Assembly: GCA_017631795.1 (NCBI GenBank)
Contig: JAGBSO010000006.1
Coordinates: 1-59,412 of the forward strand
DNA length: 59,412 nucleotides
DNA from: Clostridia bacterium
Lineage (GTDB): Bacteria; Bacillota; Clostridia; Oscillospirales; Acutalibacteraceae
Reading direction: 5' to 3'
Part shown: positions 43,559 to 51,396 of the stretch, one piece after another
How the letters are laid out: every line of letters starts with the position of its first letter
Position numbering within the stretch: the stretch's first letter is position 1
The notes under the pieces: model-generated
Told to the model about the DNA's origin: nothing
The model's database searches: none
The model's input: only the letters and a program-made list of their open reading frames with translations
Made by a program: the position numbers and the translations under genes

Positions 43559-44509
43559 ATGGCTAAAATTATCGGTGGAAATATTCCCAATATCCCCTGG
43601 CAGGATAAACCCGAAGGATACAAATATCCTGTATGGAGATATGACGGAAATCCCGTAATTACAAGAGATAATCTTTTCGGTGCAAACAGCATTTTCAATT
43701 CTGCTGTTGTTCCTTATAAAGACGGTTTTGCAGGTGTTTTCAGAGTTGACGACATCAGCAGAGACCACACAATCGTTGTCGGTTACAGTAAAGATGCTAT
43801 CAACTGGGAGCTTGAAGAAAAAGTTATTTTCAGAGGTTATGACCCCAGACTTTGCGAAATTGACGGCAAATATTACCTTTCATGGGTAAACCTTACTCCT
43901 CACGGTACAACAATCGGTATCGCATACACAGAAGATTTCAAAGAATGGACTCAGCTTGAAGATGCTTGCTATCCCGTAGCAAGAAACGGCGTTCTGTTCC
44001 CCAGAAAAGTAAATGACGAATATTTGCTTCTTATCCGTCCCTGTGACAGAGGTCATACTCCTTACGGAGATATCTTCCTCAGCCACAGTAAAGATCTTAC
44101 ATACTGGGGCAAACACAGATTTGTTATGTCACCCGTTAAGAACTGGGAAATGACAAAGGTAGGCGCAGGCCCCACACCTATCGAAACTGACGAAGGCTGG
44201 CTTGTATTCTATCACGGTGTTCTCACAAGCTGTAACGGTTTCACATATGCAATGGGTGCTGCAATTCTTGATATTGACGAACCTTGGAAGGTTAAGCACA
44301 GAGCAGACTGTTTCCTTCTTGCTCCTCATGAAAATTATGAGCTTGTGGGCGACGTTCCCAATGTTGTATTCCCCTGTGCTGCACTTACAGATGCAGAAAG
44401 CGGAAAGATCGCAATTTACTACGGCGGTGCTGATACTGTTGTTGCTCTTGCATTCACAACTGTTGATGAAACAATCAAGTTCATCAAAGAGCACGATCTT
44501 ATGAAATAA
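43559..44509 (+). CDS. GH130 glycoside phosphorylase
   Basis: 316 residues, the usual length. Splits beta-mannosides with phosphate, giving mannose-1-phosphate. Five-bladed propeller motifs: 'AVVPYKDGFAGVFRVDD', 'YDPRLCEIDGKYYLSWV', 'RNGVLFPRKVNDEYLLLIRP', 'GAGPTPIETDEGWLVFYHG', 'GDVPNVVFPCA'. Likely a mannosyl-glucose or beta-1,4-mannooligosaccharide phosphorylase; the exact substrate is not readable. Stop to start distance to the permease is 2 bases, GGAGGTTA spans the junction, so it is the permease's partner enzyme. Terminator follows at 44517. Confidence 0.93.
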   Translation: MAKIIGGNIPNIPWQDKPEGYKYPVWRYDGNPVITRDNLFGANSIFNSAVVPYKDGFAGVFRVDDISRDHTIVVGYSKDAINWELEEKVIFRGYDPRLCEIDGKYYLSWVNLTPHGTTIGIAYTEDFKEWTQLEDACYPVARNGVLFPRKVNDEYLLLIRPCDRGHTPYGDIFLSHSKDLTYWGKHRFVMSPVKNWEMTKVGAGPTPIETDEGWLVFYHGVLTSCNGFTYAMGAAILDIDEPWKVKHRADCFLLAPHENYELVGDVPNVVFPCAALTDAESGKIAIYYGGADTVVALAFTTVDETIKFIKEHDLMK

Positions 44510-44516
44510 AAATCAG

Positions 44517-44540
44517 ACAGCAGGGAGAAATCCTTGCTGT
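44517..44540 (+). terminator. Terminator of GH130
   Basis: ACAGCAGG pairs with CCTTGCTGT with one bulged T; loop GAGAAAT; followed by T7. Confidence 0.75.
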
Positions 44541-44544
44541 TTTT

Positions 44545-44573
44545 TTGCAATTCATCACAAACTGTGCTATACT
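44545..44573 (+). promoter_or_regulatory. Promoter of the phosphatase gene
   Basis: TTGCAA (44545-44550), 17-base spacer, TATACT (44568-44573), directly after the U-tract of the previous terminator. Confidence 0.7.
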
Positions 44574-44599
44574 GTTCCATATGAAAGAGATGGTGTTTT

Positions 44600-45064
44600 A
44601 TGAAAAAGATAATGTTCGTCTGTCACGGAAATATCTGCAGGTCTCCCATGGCGGAATTTATATTCAAAGACATGATTAAAAAACAGGGAATGGAAAATGA
44701 ATTTTTTGTTGCTTCATCAGCCACAAGCACGGAAGAGATCCGGGGTGATATCGGAAATCCCGTTTATCCTCCTGCAAAGGCTGAACTTCTGAAGCACGGA
44801 ATTTCATGTGACGGAAAGAGAGCAGTTCAGCTCAAAAAGAGTGACTATGCAAAATACGATATGTTTATTGCCATGGACAGCAATAATATCCGTAACATCG
44901 GCAGGATATTCGGCAGTGATCCCGATATGAAAGTTCACAAAATGATGGATTTTACTGACAGAAAAGGCGATGTCGCCGACCCGTGGTATTCAGACAGATT
45001 TGATGTTGCGTACAAGGATATTTATGACGGTTGCGCAGGTCTGCTCAATACTTTTAATAGATAA
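44600..45064 (+). CDS. Low-molecular-weight protein-tyrosine phosphatase
   Basis: 154 residues. The catalytic loop 'FVCHGNICRSPMAEF' holds the nucleophile C8 and R14; the general acid lies in 'GDVADPWYSDRF'. Small cytosolic phosphatase of the LMW-PTP fold. Residue 12 is Ile; in the Bacillus arginine phosphatase YwlE this position is Thr and is known to set phosphoarginine preference, so this enzyme is predicted to act on phosphotyrosine rather than to reverse McsB. Own promoter; followed by an ACATGTGT-type inverted repeat. ATG with GAGATGG upstream. Confidence 0.93.
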   Translation: MKKIMFVCHGNICRSPMAEFIFKDMIKKQGMENEFFVASSATSTEEIRGDIGNPVYPPAKAELLKHGISCDGKRAVQLKKSDYAKYDMFIAMDSNNIRNIGRIFGSDPDMKVHKMMDFTDRKGDVADPWYSDRFDVAYKDIYDGCAGLLNTFNR

Positions 45065-45071
45065 TTATTAT

Positions 45072-45096
45072 ACATGTGTCGCAAAAATACACATGT
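45072..45096. other. Inverted repeat ACATGTGT / ACACATGT
   Basis: Perfect 8-bp inverted repeat with a 9-base loop just after the phosphatase stop. No U-tract follows, so termination is uncertain; it could equally be a protein-binding palindrome upstream of gdhA. Up to 45211 the sequence is AT-rich and otherwise empty. Confidence 0.45.
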
Positions 45097-45211
45097 GAAA
45101 ATTATTTGTTGAATTTTCGTTTGCGATTTTGCTAAAAAATATTAAAATGCTTGTAAATTTCTGTATTTATTGATAAAAATGCAGAGATTTATTCATTTTT
45201 ATTGCATTTTT

Positions 45212-45240
45212 TTGCATACAGATATAAAATATAGTATATT
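45212..45240 (+). promoter_or_regulatory. Putative promoter of gdhA
   Basis: TTGCAT (45212-45217), 17-base spacer, TATATT (45235-45240). AT-rich context lowers certainty. Confidence 0.5.
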
Positions 45241-45299
45241 TTTTAGTAATAATTATGCTTGTGAATTGGTGACAATTTGCAAAAGGAGTGCAATTTAAA

Positions 45300-46643
45300 A
45301 TGAGTTATGTTCAGAGAGTTATTGACAGCGTTGCAAAAAAGCACGCTAATGAGCCTGAGTTCGTGCAGACTGTAACAGAAGTTCTTGCTTCTCTTTCACC
45401 TGTTATTGAACAGCATCCCGAATACGAAAAGGCAGGCCTTCTTGAAAGAATGGTTGAGCCTGAAAGACAGATTTCTTTCAGAGTTACATGGGTTGATGAT
45501 GAAGGCAAAGTTCAGGTTAATACAGGTTACCGTGTTCAGTTCAACGGTGCAATCGGTCCTTTCAAGGGCGGTCTTCGTTTCCATCCTTCTGTATATGCAG
45601 GCATCATGAAGTTCCTTGCATTTGAACAGACATTCAAGAACAGCCTTACAGGTCTTCCCATCGGTGGTGCAAAGGGTGGTTCTGACTTCGATCCCAGAGG
45701 CAGAAGTGACGGAGAAATTCTTCGTTTCTGTCAGGCATTCATGACAGAGCTTTACAGACACATCGGTCCCAACCTTGACGTTCCCGCAGGTGACATCGGT
45801 GTTGGCGGCAGAGAAATCGGTTACCTTTTCGGTCAGTTCAGAAGAATCAAGGGTTCATTTGAAAACGGTGTTCTTACAGGTAAAGGCCTTTCATACGGCG
45901 GTTCACTTATCAGACCCGAAGCAACAGGTTTCGGTGCTGTTTATTACGCAGCAGAAGTTCTCAAGCACTTCGGTGAAGATGTAAAGGGCAAGACATTTGC
46001 TGTTTCAGGTTTCGGTAACGTTGCATGGGGTACAGCAAAGAAGGTTGCTGAACTCGGCGGTAAAGTTGTTACAATTTCAGGTCCCGACGGATTTGTATAC
46101 GATCCCGACGGTGTTGTTACAGAAGAAAAGATCAACTATCTTCTTGAAATGCGTGCATCAGGCAGAGACAAGGTTCAGGACTATGCTGACAAATTCGGTG
46201 TTGAATTCTTCGCAGGTCAGAAACCCTGGGGTGTTAAGGTTGACGTTGCTATGCCTTGCGCTACTCAGAACGAAATCGGCATGAAAGAAGCTCAGCAGCT
46301 TGTTGAAAACGGTGTTAAGTATTACATCGAAGTTGCAAACATGCCCACAACAAACGAAGCACTTTCATATCTTATGGAAAACTGCAAAGTTGTTGCTCCT
46401 TCAAAGGCAGTTAACGCAGGTGGTGTTGCAGTTTCAGCTCTTGAAATGAGCCAGAACTCATCAAGATACTCATGGACAAGTGAAGAAGTTGACGAAAAAC
46501 TCAAGCACATCATGAAGACAATTCACGATTCTTCAGCAGCTGCTGCAGAAGAATACGGACTTGGCTATAATCTTGTTGCAGGTGCAAACATTGCAGGTTT
46601 TGCAAAGGTTGCAGATGCTATGATGTCACAGGGTATTTTCTGA
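45300..46643 (+). CDS. gdhA: NADP-specific glutamate dehydrogenase
   Basis: 447 residues. Assimilates ammonia onto 2-oxoglutarate to form glutamate. Hexameric GdhA hallmarks: 'VQFNGAIGPFKGGLRFHPSV', the catalytic-lysine strand 'LPIGGAKGGSDFDPRG', 'VPAGDIGVGGREIGYLFGQ', and the Rossmann glycines 'SGFGNVAWG'. ATG at 45300 with AAAGGAG 11 bases upstream (a GTG four codons earlier is less likely). Long AT-rich leader region suggests regulated expression. Codon use is strongly biased, as in highly expressed genes. Single gene, closed by the terminator at 46665. Confidence 0.97.
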   Translation: MSYVQRVIDSVAKKHANEPEFVQTVTEVLASLSPVIEQHPEYEKAGLLERMVEPERQISFRVTWVDDEGKVQVNTGYRVQFNGAIGPFKGGLRFHPSVYAGIMKFLAFEQTFKNSLTGLPIGGAKGGSDFDPRGRSDGEILRFCQAFMTELYRHIGPNLDVPAGDIGVGGREIGYLFGQFRRIKGSFENGVLTGKGLSYGGSLIRPEATGFGAVYYAAEVLKHFGEDVKGKTFAVSGFGNVAWGTAKKVAELGGKVVTISGPDGFVYDPDGVVTEEKINYLLEMRASGRDKVQDYADKFGVEFFAGQKPWGVKVDVAMPCATQNEIGMKEAQQLVENGVKYYIEVANMPTTNEALSYLMENCKVVAPSKAVNAGGVAVSALEMSQNSSRYSWTSEEVDEKLKHIMKTIHDSSAAAAEEYGLGYNLVAGANIAGFAKVADAMMSQGIF

Positions 46644-46664
46644 TAATTAAATTTTATATAATAA

Positions 46665-46686
46665 AAGGCACCTTCACGGGTGCCTT
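46665..46686 (+). terminator. Terminator of gdhA
   Basis: AAGGCACC pairs with GGTGCCTT around TTCACG; followed by GATTTTTTTT. Confidence 0.93.
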
Positions 46687-46694
46687 GATTTTTT

Positions 46695-46952
46695 TTATAA
46701 GTTCTGCTTGTCGGCTTCAGATAAATCGTTTTCGGAATTATCTCTGCCGAGGTCCGTGTCGGTCAGAACATAATCATCGGAAATCGGTTTTTCGTGAAAT
46801 ACCTTAAGATTCGGAGCCTTTGTGTCTGCAATAATGGGATTTGCTTTTTCTTTTGTATGCTTGGCTTTGCCTTGAATTTCAGGTACTGCTGCCTGTTCGT
46901 TTCTTGGCTTTGTATGTGTAACTTCGGGACGTTTCATACCCTGTTTTGCCAT
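46695..46952 (-). CDS. Small conserved charged protein, unknown function
   Basis: 85 residues from the ATG at 46952, preceded by GAGGTGA (an in-frame ATG at 46961 is just before it). 'MAKQGMKRPEVTHTKPRNEQ' then 'VPEIQGKAKHTKEKANPI'. I recall near-identical N-termini in unannotated clostridial proteins, but no function. Proline-, lysine- and glutamate-rich, no hydrophobic core: likely disordered. Monocistronic, flanked by the gdhA terminator and a repeat element. Confidence 0.75.
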   Translation of the reverse strand: MAKQGMKRPEVTHTKPRNEQAAVPEIQGKAKHTKEKANPIIADTKAPNLKVFHEKPISDDYVLTDTDLGRDNSENDLSEADKQNL

Positions 46953-46999
46953 AAAAATCACCTCGGTATAGTGTTTGCCGTTTTACAGGATTTATTTAT

Positions 47000-47196
47000 A
47001 AACAATAATTTATCAAACAAATTAAATGGTATCTTGTAGGGGCGTTGTCCTCAACGCCCGGCACGAATGTGCATTTTCCGAAGGAAAATTAAACGGCAGA
47101 GCCGTTATTGTTCGCTTTGCTCACAATCGGGCGTTGGATCAACGCCCCTACAGGCTTGATTTTAATTCCTGCAATTATACCGCTAAATTATTGTTT
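47000..47196. repeat. 197-bp palindromic repeat element, GTAGGGGCG type, second copy
   Basis: AAACAATAATTTA (47000-47012) and CCGCTAAATTATTGTTT (47180-47196) form the outer ends; TTGTAGGGGCG and CGCCCCTACA the inner ends. The middle shares CCGGCACGAATGTGCATTTTCC and 'AACGG-AGCCGTT' with the copy at 4131. Its right end supplies the last two codons and the stop of the Rieske oxidoreductase gene on the minus strand. Confidence 0.85.
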
Positions 47197-48477
47197 ATTC
47201 GTCGGGTTATCAAGAACTTTACCGTCTTCCGTGAATCTTGAACCGTGACACGGACAATCCCATGAATGTTCGGCTTTGTTCCATTTTAATGCACAGCCGA
47301 GATGAGGACAGCGTTTTGTTGTAGGTGTTAAAAGATTGATTGCAGACTCAAAACCGTTTATAAAAAGCTGAGGTTTTAGGATGCTTCTTGACGGATTAAA
47401 AACTTCTGCATAGTCATTCTTTTTACCTTGAATCATATCGCTGAGAATCATTGCAGAAACCATAGAACTCGTCATTCCCCATTTATTGAAGCCTGTTGCG
47501 ACATAGAGATCAGGTGTGTTTTTGGAATAATTTCCGATGTAGGGAATTTCATCAAGACTCATGCAATCCTGTGCTGCCCAGGATGTGACTTCTTTTGCGT
47601 CGGGATAATTGTTTTTTGCAAATTCACGCAGTTCTGCCCAGTTACCGCCCTGTTTACCTGTCCTGTGACTTCCGCCGCCGAGTAAAAGAAAATTTCCGTA
47701 ATTTCTGAACGAAAGTCCTGTCTTTTTTCCGTCAACATACATGCCGCTGACATTCTGAGCATTTTTCAATGCAATAACATATGAACGGTCCTGATATAAT
47801 TTTAAAGGATAACTTCCATGCTTGTTGATAAACGGAAAATGCGTTGCGACTACAACTTTATTTGCTTCAATTGTGCAATCAGCCGTTTTTGCCGTACAGC
47901 CGACCATTTCTTCAATAAATGTGTTTTCATAAATATTCAGATCTTTTGCGATTGTTCTTAAAAATTTCAACGGATTGAACTGAGCCTGATTTTTGAAACG
48001 CACAGCACCTGCCGTCTCAAAGGGTAAAGGCAGATTTTTCTGAAATTCTGCCTTATATCCGATTTTTCTGATCGCAGAAAGTTCATCTTCAAGAATATTT
48101 ATGTTGTTTTCAGAGTAAACAAAATTATCCTTTTCCTCAAAATCACAGTCAATCGAGCTGCAAAGTTCCTTGTATTTTCTGATTGCTTCTTCATTTGCTT
48201 TCAGATACATCTGAGCTTTTTCAGTGCCTTCACTCTGCAGGATTTTGTGATAAATCAGACCGTGCTGACTTGTGATTTTTGCTGTTGTATTCTGTGTGTT
48301 TCCTGAGAAAATTGTGTTCTTTTCAACCAATACATACGGAATATTTTTTTTGTGCAAAAAATATGCAGTCAGTATTCCTGCAATTCCTCCGCCGATTATC
48401 AACACGTCTGTTTTTATGTTTTCTTTAAGTTTGGGAAATGAATATTTTTCAGAATACTGTTGCCATATTGATTCCAT
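47188..48477 (-). CDS. FAD-dependent oxidoreductase with C-terminal Rieske [2Fe-2S] domain
   Basis: 429 residues. N-terminal Rossmann FAD site 'DVLIIGGGIAGILTAYFL', then a D-amino-acid-oxidase-type fold with 'CMSLDEIPYIGNYS' and 'GFNKWGMTSSMVSAMI'. C-terminal Rieske cluster ligands C390, H392, C408, H411 ('CPHLGC' ... 'DCPCHGSRF'). Redox partner and substrate unknown. GAGGTG lies upstream of the ATG. The 3' end 'DNPTNKQ' runs into the repeat at 47000-47196: the final AAA CAA TAA comes from the repeat end. Rieske domains of relatives usually extend about 20 more residues, so the tail may be clipped. Confidence 0.9.
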   Translation of the reverse strand: MESIWQQYSEKYSFPKLKENIKTDVLIIGGGIAGILTAYFLHKKNIPYVLVEKNTIFSGNTQNTTAKITSQHGLIYHKILQSEGTEKAQMYLKANEEAIRKYKELCSSIDCDFEEKDNFVYSENNINILEDELSAIRKIGYKAEFQKNLPLPFETAGAVRFKNQAQFNPLKFLRTIAKDLNIYENTFIEEMVGCTAKTADCTIEANKVVVATHFPFINKHGSYPLKLYQDRSYVIALKNAQNVSGMYVDGKKTGLSFRNYGNFLLLGGGSHRTGKQGGNWAELREFAKNNYPDAKEVTSWAAQDCMSLDEIPYIGNYSKNTPDLYVATGFNKWGMTSSMVSAMILSDMIQGKKNDYAEVFNPSRSILKPQLFINGFESAINLLTPTTKRCPHLGCALKWNKAEHSWDCPCHGSRFTEDGKVLDNPTNKQ

Positions 48478-48564
48478 AAAGACACCTCATGACTATTATT
48501 CTCTTTTTTGTGTAAAAAATACAGTTCAATATTTATGACAATTGCCGATTCTTTGCAACACGTA

Positions 48565-48593
48565 TTGAATCGTTTTTTTTCTTATGGTAAAAT
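48565..48593 (+). promoter_or_regulatory. Promoter of the GH63-like/malQ/GH16 operon
   Basis: TTGAAT (48565-48570), 17-base spacer, TAAAAT (48588-48593); GAAAGAGG precedes the ATG at 48621. Confidence 0.6.
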
Positions 48594-48620
48594 AAAGAAA
48601 AAACCGAAAGAGGTTGTATA

Positions 48621-51377
48621 ATGAAAATTTCTTCTGCGTTTCCCGTATGGGGACCTTACGGAAAAAAATATATGGGTATATCACGTATTGCAGACCATGC
48701 TTTTGCAGACGGTGTGCGTTTTGATTTTACCACAGTGCCCGCAATTTTCGGCGGAGATATAAAAGTGCCGAATGTAACATTGCCTTCGGGTTGTCATCCC
48801 TGGCGTTGTTCACCTGATTATTCTGTTTTTACATACCGTCATGACCTTGAATGGAAAGATAAGGTTTATGCGGAAGTTTCATATGTCAGCCTCAGCGACG
48901 AAAGCACTCTTGTCAGAACAGAGTTTGTGAATAATTCAGAGCTTACACAGAATTGCCTTGTCAATTTCTTCAGCTCTGTTGAATATCCTTATCCGAAATA
49001 CTGCAGACTTACTCTTCCCGAAAAGTGTGATTACAAAAAAGCACTTGATTATGACACTTATGACTATGCGGAAAAGCGTCCATGGGATGAGCAGAATGCA
49101 GACAGCTTCAAAAAAGGTGAATTTGCAGACAATACATTCGTCGGCGGATTCGGTCTTGGTGACAGAGCAGGAAAGTGGCATATGCCTCATCGCTATCAGC
49201 CTCCTTTCGGTGCAGTCAAGGGTGATAACGCATCTTTCACAATTGAATGCGCAAATGATTACAACGACGCTGTACTTGCAGTGCGTTACAGAACAAGTGA
49301 CATTCATTATGTTCAGGGCAAAATGGTCGGTGTAAATCTTGTAAACAGCAAGAATACCGCAACTTTCATGATCAATGATGTCAAGGTTGATTTTGCACCT
49401 TCCGATGACCTTGCAATGAAATATATTCCTCTCGGAAAACTTTCAAAGGGCGAGTTTAAATTCTCACTTGTTGCAACAGGTACAGGTGCAGCAGAATTTG
49501 ACTTTTTCTGCATAACAGAAAAGGAAGATGCAGAAAAAATCATCACCGAAATGGTGTCTTACGATTTCACTCCCGAAATAAAAACTCAGAAGTGCGAAAG
49601 CGGTTATATTTCTGTATGCAAATTCAATGATGTTGACGGTGAATTCACACTGCGTACATTCAATGACAACACACGTTACAGAGAAATTGAAACAGGTGCT
49701 CTTGAAGATTGCATGACAGCAAGACTTTCAAACTCCGATGTTACATTTGATGATGTAACCGAAAGTTTCACAGGCGCATTTTCAAGAAAACACAGCGACG
49801 ACGGATTTTTCCACAACGCAATCGTTCACACACTTTTTGTTGCACCGAATACAAAACATATTGAATATGCAGTGCTTTCAAAGGGCGAAACAGAATACCT
49901 GACTGCAGAAGAATATGAAAAAATATATCTTGAAAGACTTTGCGAAGTCGGAGAAATCAGCCTTAACAAAGACGGCAAGAAGTACGAACTCAGCTGCAAT
50001 ATCCTTAAATCAACGGTAATGGTGAATGCAGTTTATCCTATATATAAACACGGTGAATATATCATTCATCACACACCCGGTAAACGTTGGGACTGCCTTT
50101 ATACATGGGATTCAGGCTTTATCGGTCTTGGTATGAATGACTATGCTCCGCATTTTGCAGATTACAGCCTTGATCTTTATCTGAGCGATGAAAGTAATCC
50201 CGATTATGCGTTCCTGCATCACGGTTCACCCGTACCTGTTCAGATGTATCAGTTCCTTGAAATCATGAAACGCAGAAATGATAAAGCAGGAATGAAAGAG
50301 CTTTATCCCAGACTCAAACTGTATTATGATTTCCTTGCAGGTAAAGTCAGAGGTTCAACAACTGCAAAGCTTAAAAGCGGACTTACCACAACATATGATT
50401 ATTTCTATTCAACCAGCGGTATGGACGATTATCCCGCACAGGTTGCAATGATGGACAGAAATATCAGAGACACAACTGCTCCCGTGCTTTCATCTTCACA
50501 GCTTGTCCGCTGTGCAAAGATTCTCAGAATGACTGCAAGTAAACTCGGCATTTCTGAAGATGTGAAAACTTATGAAGAAGACATCACAAGAATAACTGAT
50601 GCGCTCAATAAGTACTCATGGGATAAGGACAGCGGTTATTACAGCTATGTTCTTCATGATAAAGACTACAATCCCACAGGATTCATGCTGACAGAAGACG
50701 GTGAAAATCAGAACAAGGGGCTTGACGGTATTTATCCCATTATTGCAGGTGTCTGCGATGAAGAACAGAAGAACGCAATTCTTGCTCATCTTAAAAATGA
50801 AAAAGAAATGCTTTCACCCTACGGTATCAGCGCAGTTGATATGACAGCAGGTTACTTTATGGTAAACGGCTACTGGAACGGTAACGTATGGTTCCCCCAT
50901 CAGTGGTTTATCTGGAAATCAATGCTTGATCTGGGCGAAACAGACTTTGCATACACAATTGCAAAACTTGCTCTTGATGTCTGGAAGAGAGAAGTTGACT
51001 ATTCTTATTACACATTTGAAATGGTCAATGTTGTAACAGGCAGAGGCGGATGGTTCCATAACTTCGGCGGTCTTTCAACTCCCATCACAATGTGGGCAAA
51101 TGCTTATTATAAAGCAGGAACTCTCAATACAGGTTTTGATACATGGGTTGACGAAGTGAATTTCAATGCGGACAATACAAAGCTTGATGCAAAAATCACA
51201 TACTTCGGCAAGAATGAAAAAATCACCGTCATTGCAACAATGAATGACGATGAAAACAGAAAATATAAAGTAACTCTTGACGGTAAGGAAGTTGCATATA
51301 ACGAAAGATTCAAGGGTACTCTTGAAATCGAACTTTCCGTTCAGGATAATGAAATTCATGAACTGATCGTGGAATAA
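48621..51377 (+). CDS. Large (alpha/alpha)6-barrel glycosidase, GH63/MGH1-like
   Basis: 918 residues, cytosolic (no signal peptide). N-terminal half is beta-rich, with a ligand-binding appearance. From about 440 an (alpha/alpha)6 barrel follows: 'GKRWDCLYTWDSGFIGLGMN' near 490, 'FLHHGSPVPVQMYQFLEI', 'GLDGIYPIIAGVCDEEQ' and 'GYWNGNVWFPHQWFIWK' near 752 match the mannosylglycerate-hydrolase-like/GH63 barrel. The candidate catalytic acids are not assigned by me. A last beta domain closes the protein. It starts the operon with MalQ and GH16, suggesting an alpha-glucan or mannosyl substrate. Family call moderate; exact substrate open. Confidence 0.75.
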   Translation: MKISSAFPVWGPYGKKYMGISRIADHAFADGVRFDFTTVPAIFGGDIKVPNVTLPSGCHPWRCSPDYSVFTYRHDLEWKDKVYAEVSYVSLSDESTLVRTEFVNNSELTQNCLVNFFSSVEYPYPKYCRLTLPEKCDYKKALDYDTYDYAEKRPWDEQNADSFKKGEFADNTFVGGFGLGDRAGKWHMPHRYQPPFGAVKGDNASFTIECANDYNDAVLAVRYRTSDIHYVQGKMVGVNLVNSKNTATFMINDVKVDFAPSDDLAMKYIPLGKLSKGEFKFSLVATGTGAAEFDFFCITEKEDAEKIITEMVSYDFTPEIKTQKCESGYISVCKFNDVDGEFTLRTFNDNTRYREIETGALEDCMTARLSNSDVTFDDVTESFTGAFSRKHSDDGFFHNAIVHTLFVAPNTKHIEYAVLSKGETEYLTAEEYEKIYLERLCEVGEISLNKDGKKYELSCNILKSTVMVNAVYPIYKHGEYIIHHTPGKRWDCLYTWDSGFIGLGMNDYAPHFADYSLDLYLSDESNPDYAFLHHGSPVPVQMYQFLEIMKRRNDKAGMKELYPRLKLYYDFLAGKVRGSTTAKLKSGLTTTYDYFYSTSGMDDYPAQVAMMDRNIRDTTAPVLSSSQLVRCAKILRMTASKLGISEDVKTYEEDITRITDALNKYSWDKDSGYYSYVLHDKDYNPTGFMLTEDGENQNKGLDGIYPIIAGVCDEEQKNAILAHLKNEKEMLSPYGISAVDMTAGYFMVNGYWNGNVWFPHQWFIWKSMLDLGETDFAYTIAKLALDVWKREVDYSYYTFEMVNVVTGRGGWFHNFGGLSTPITMWANAYYKAGTLNTGFDTWVDEVNFNADNTKLDAKITYFGKNEKITVIATMNDDENRKYKVTLDGKEVAYNERFKGTLEIELSVQDNEIHELIVE

Positions 51378-51396
51378 TTTTTTGAAGGTGGTTAAA

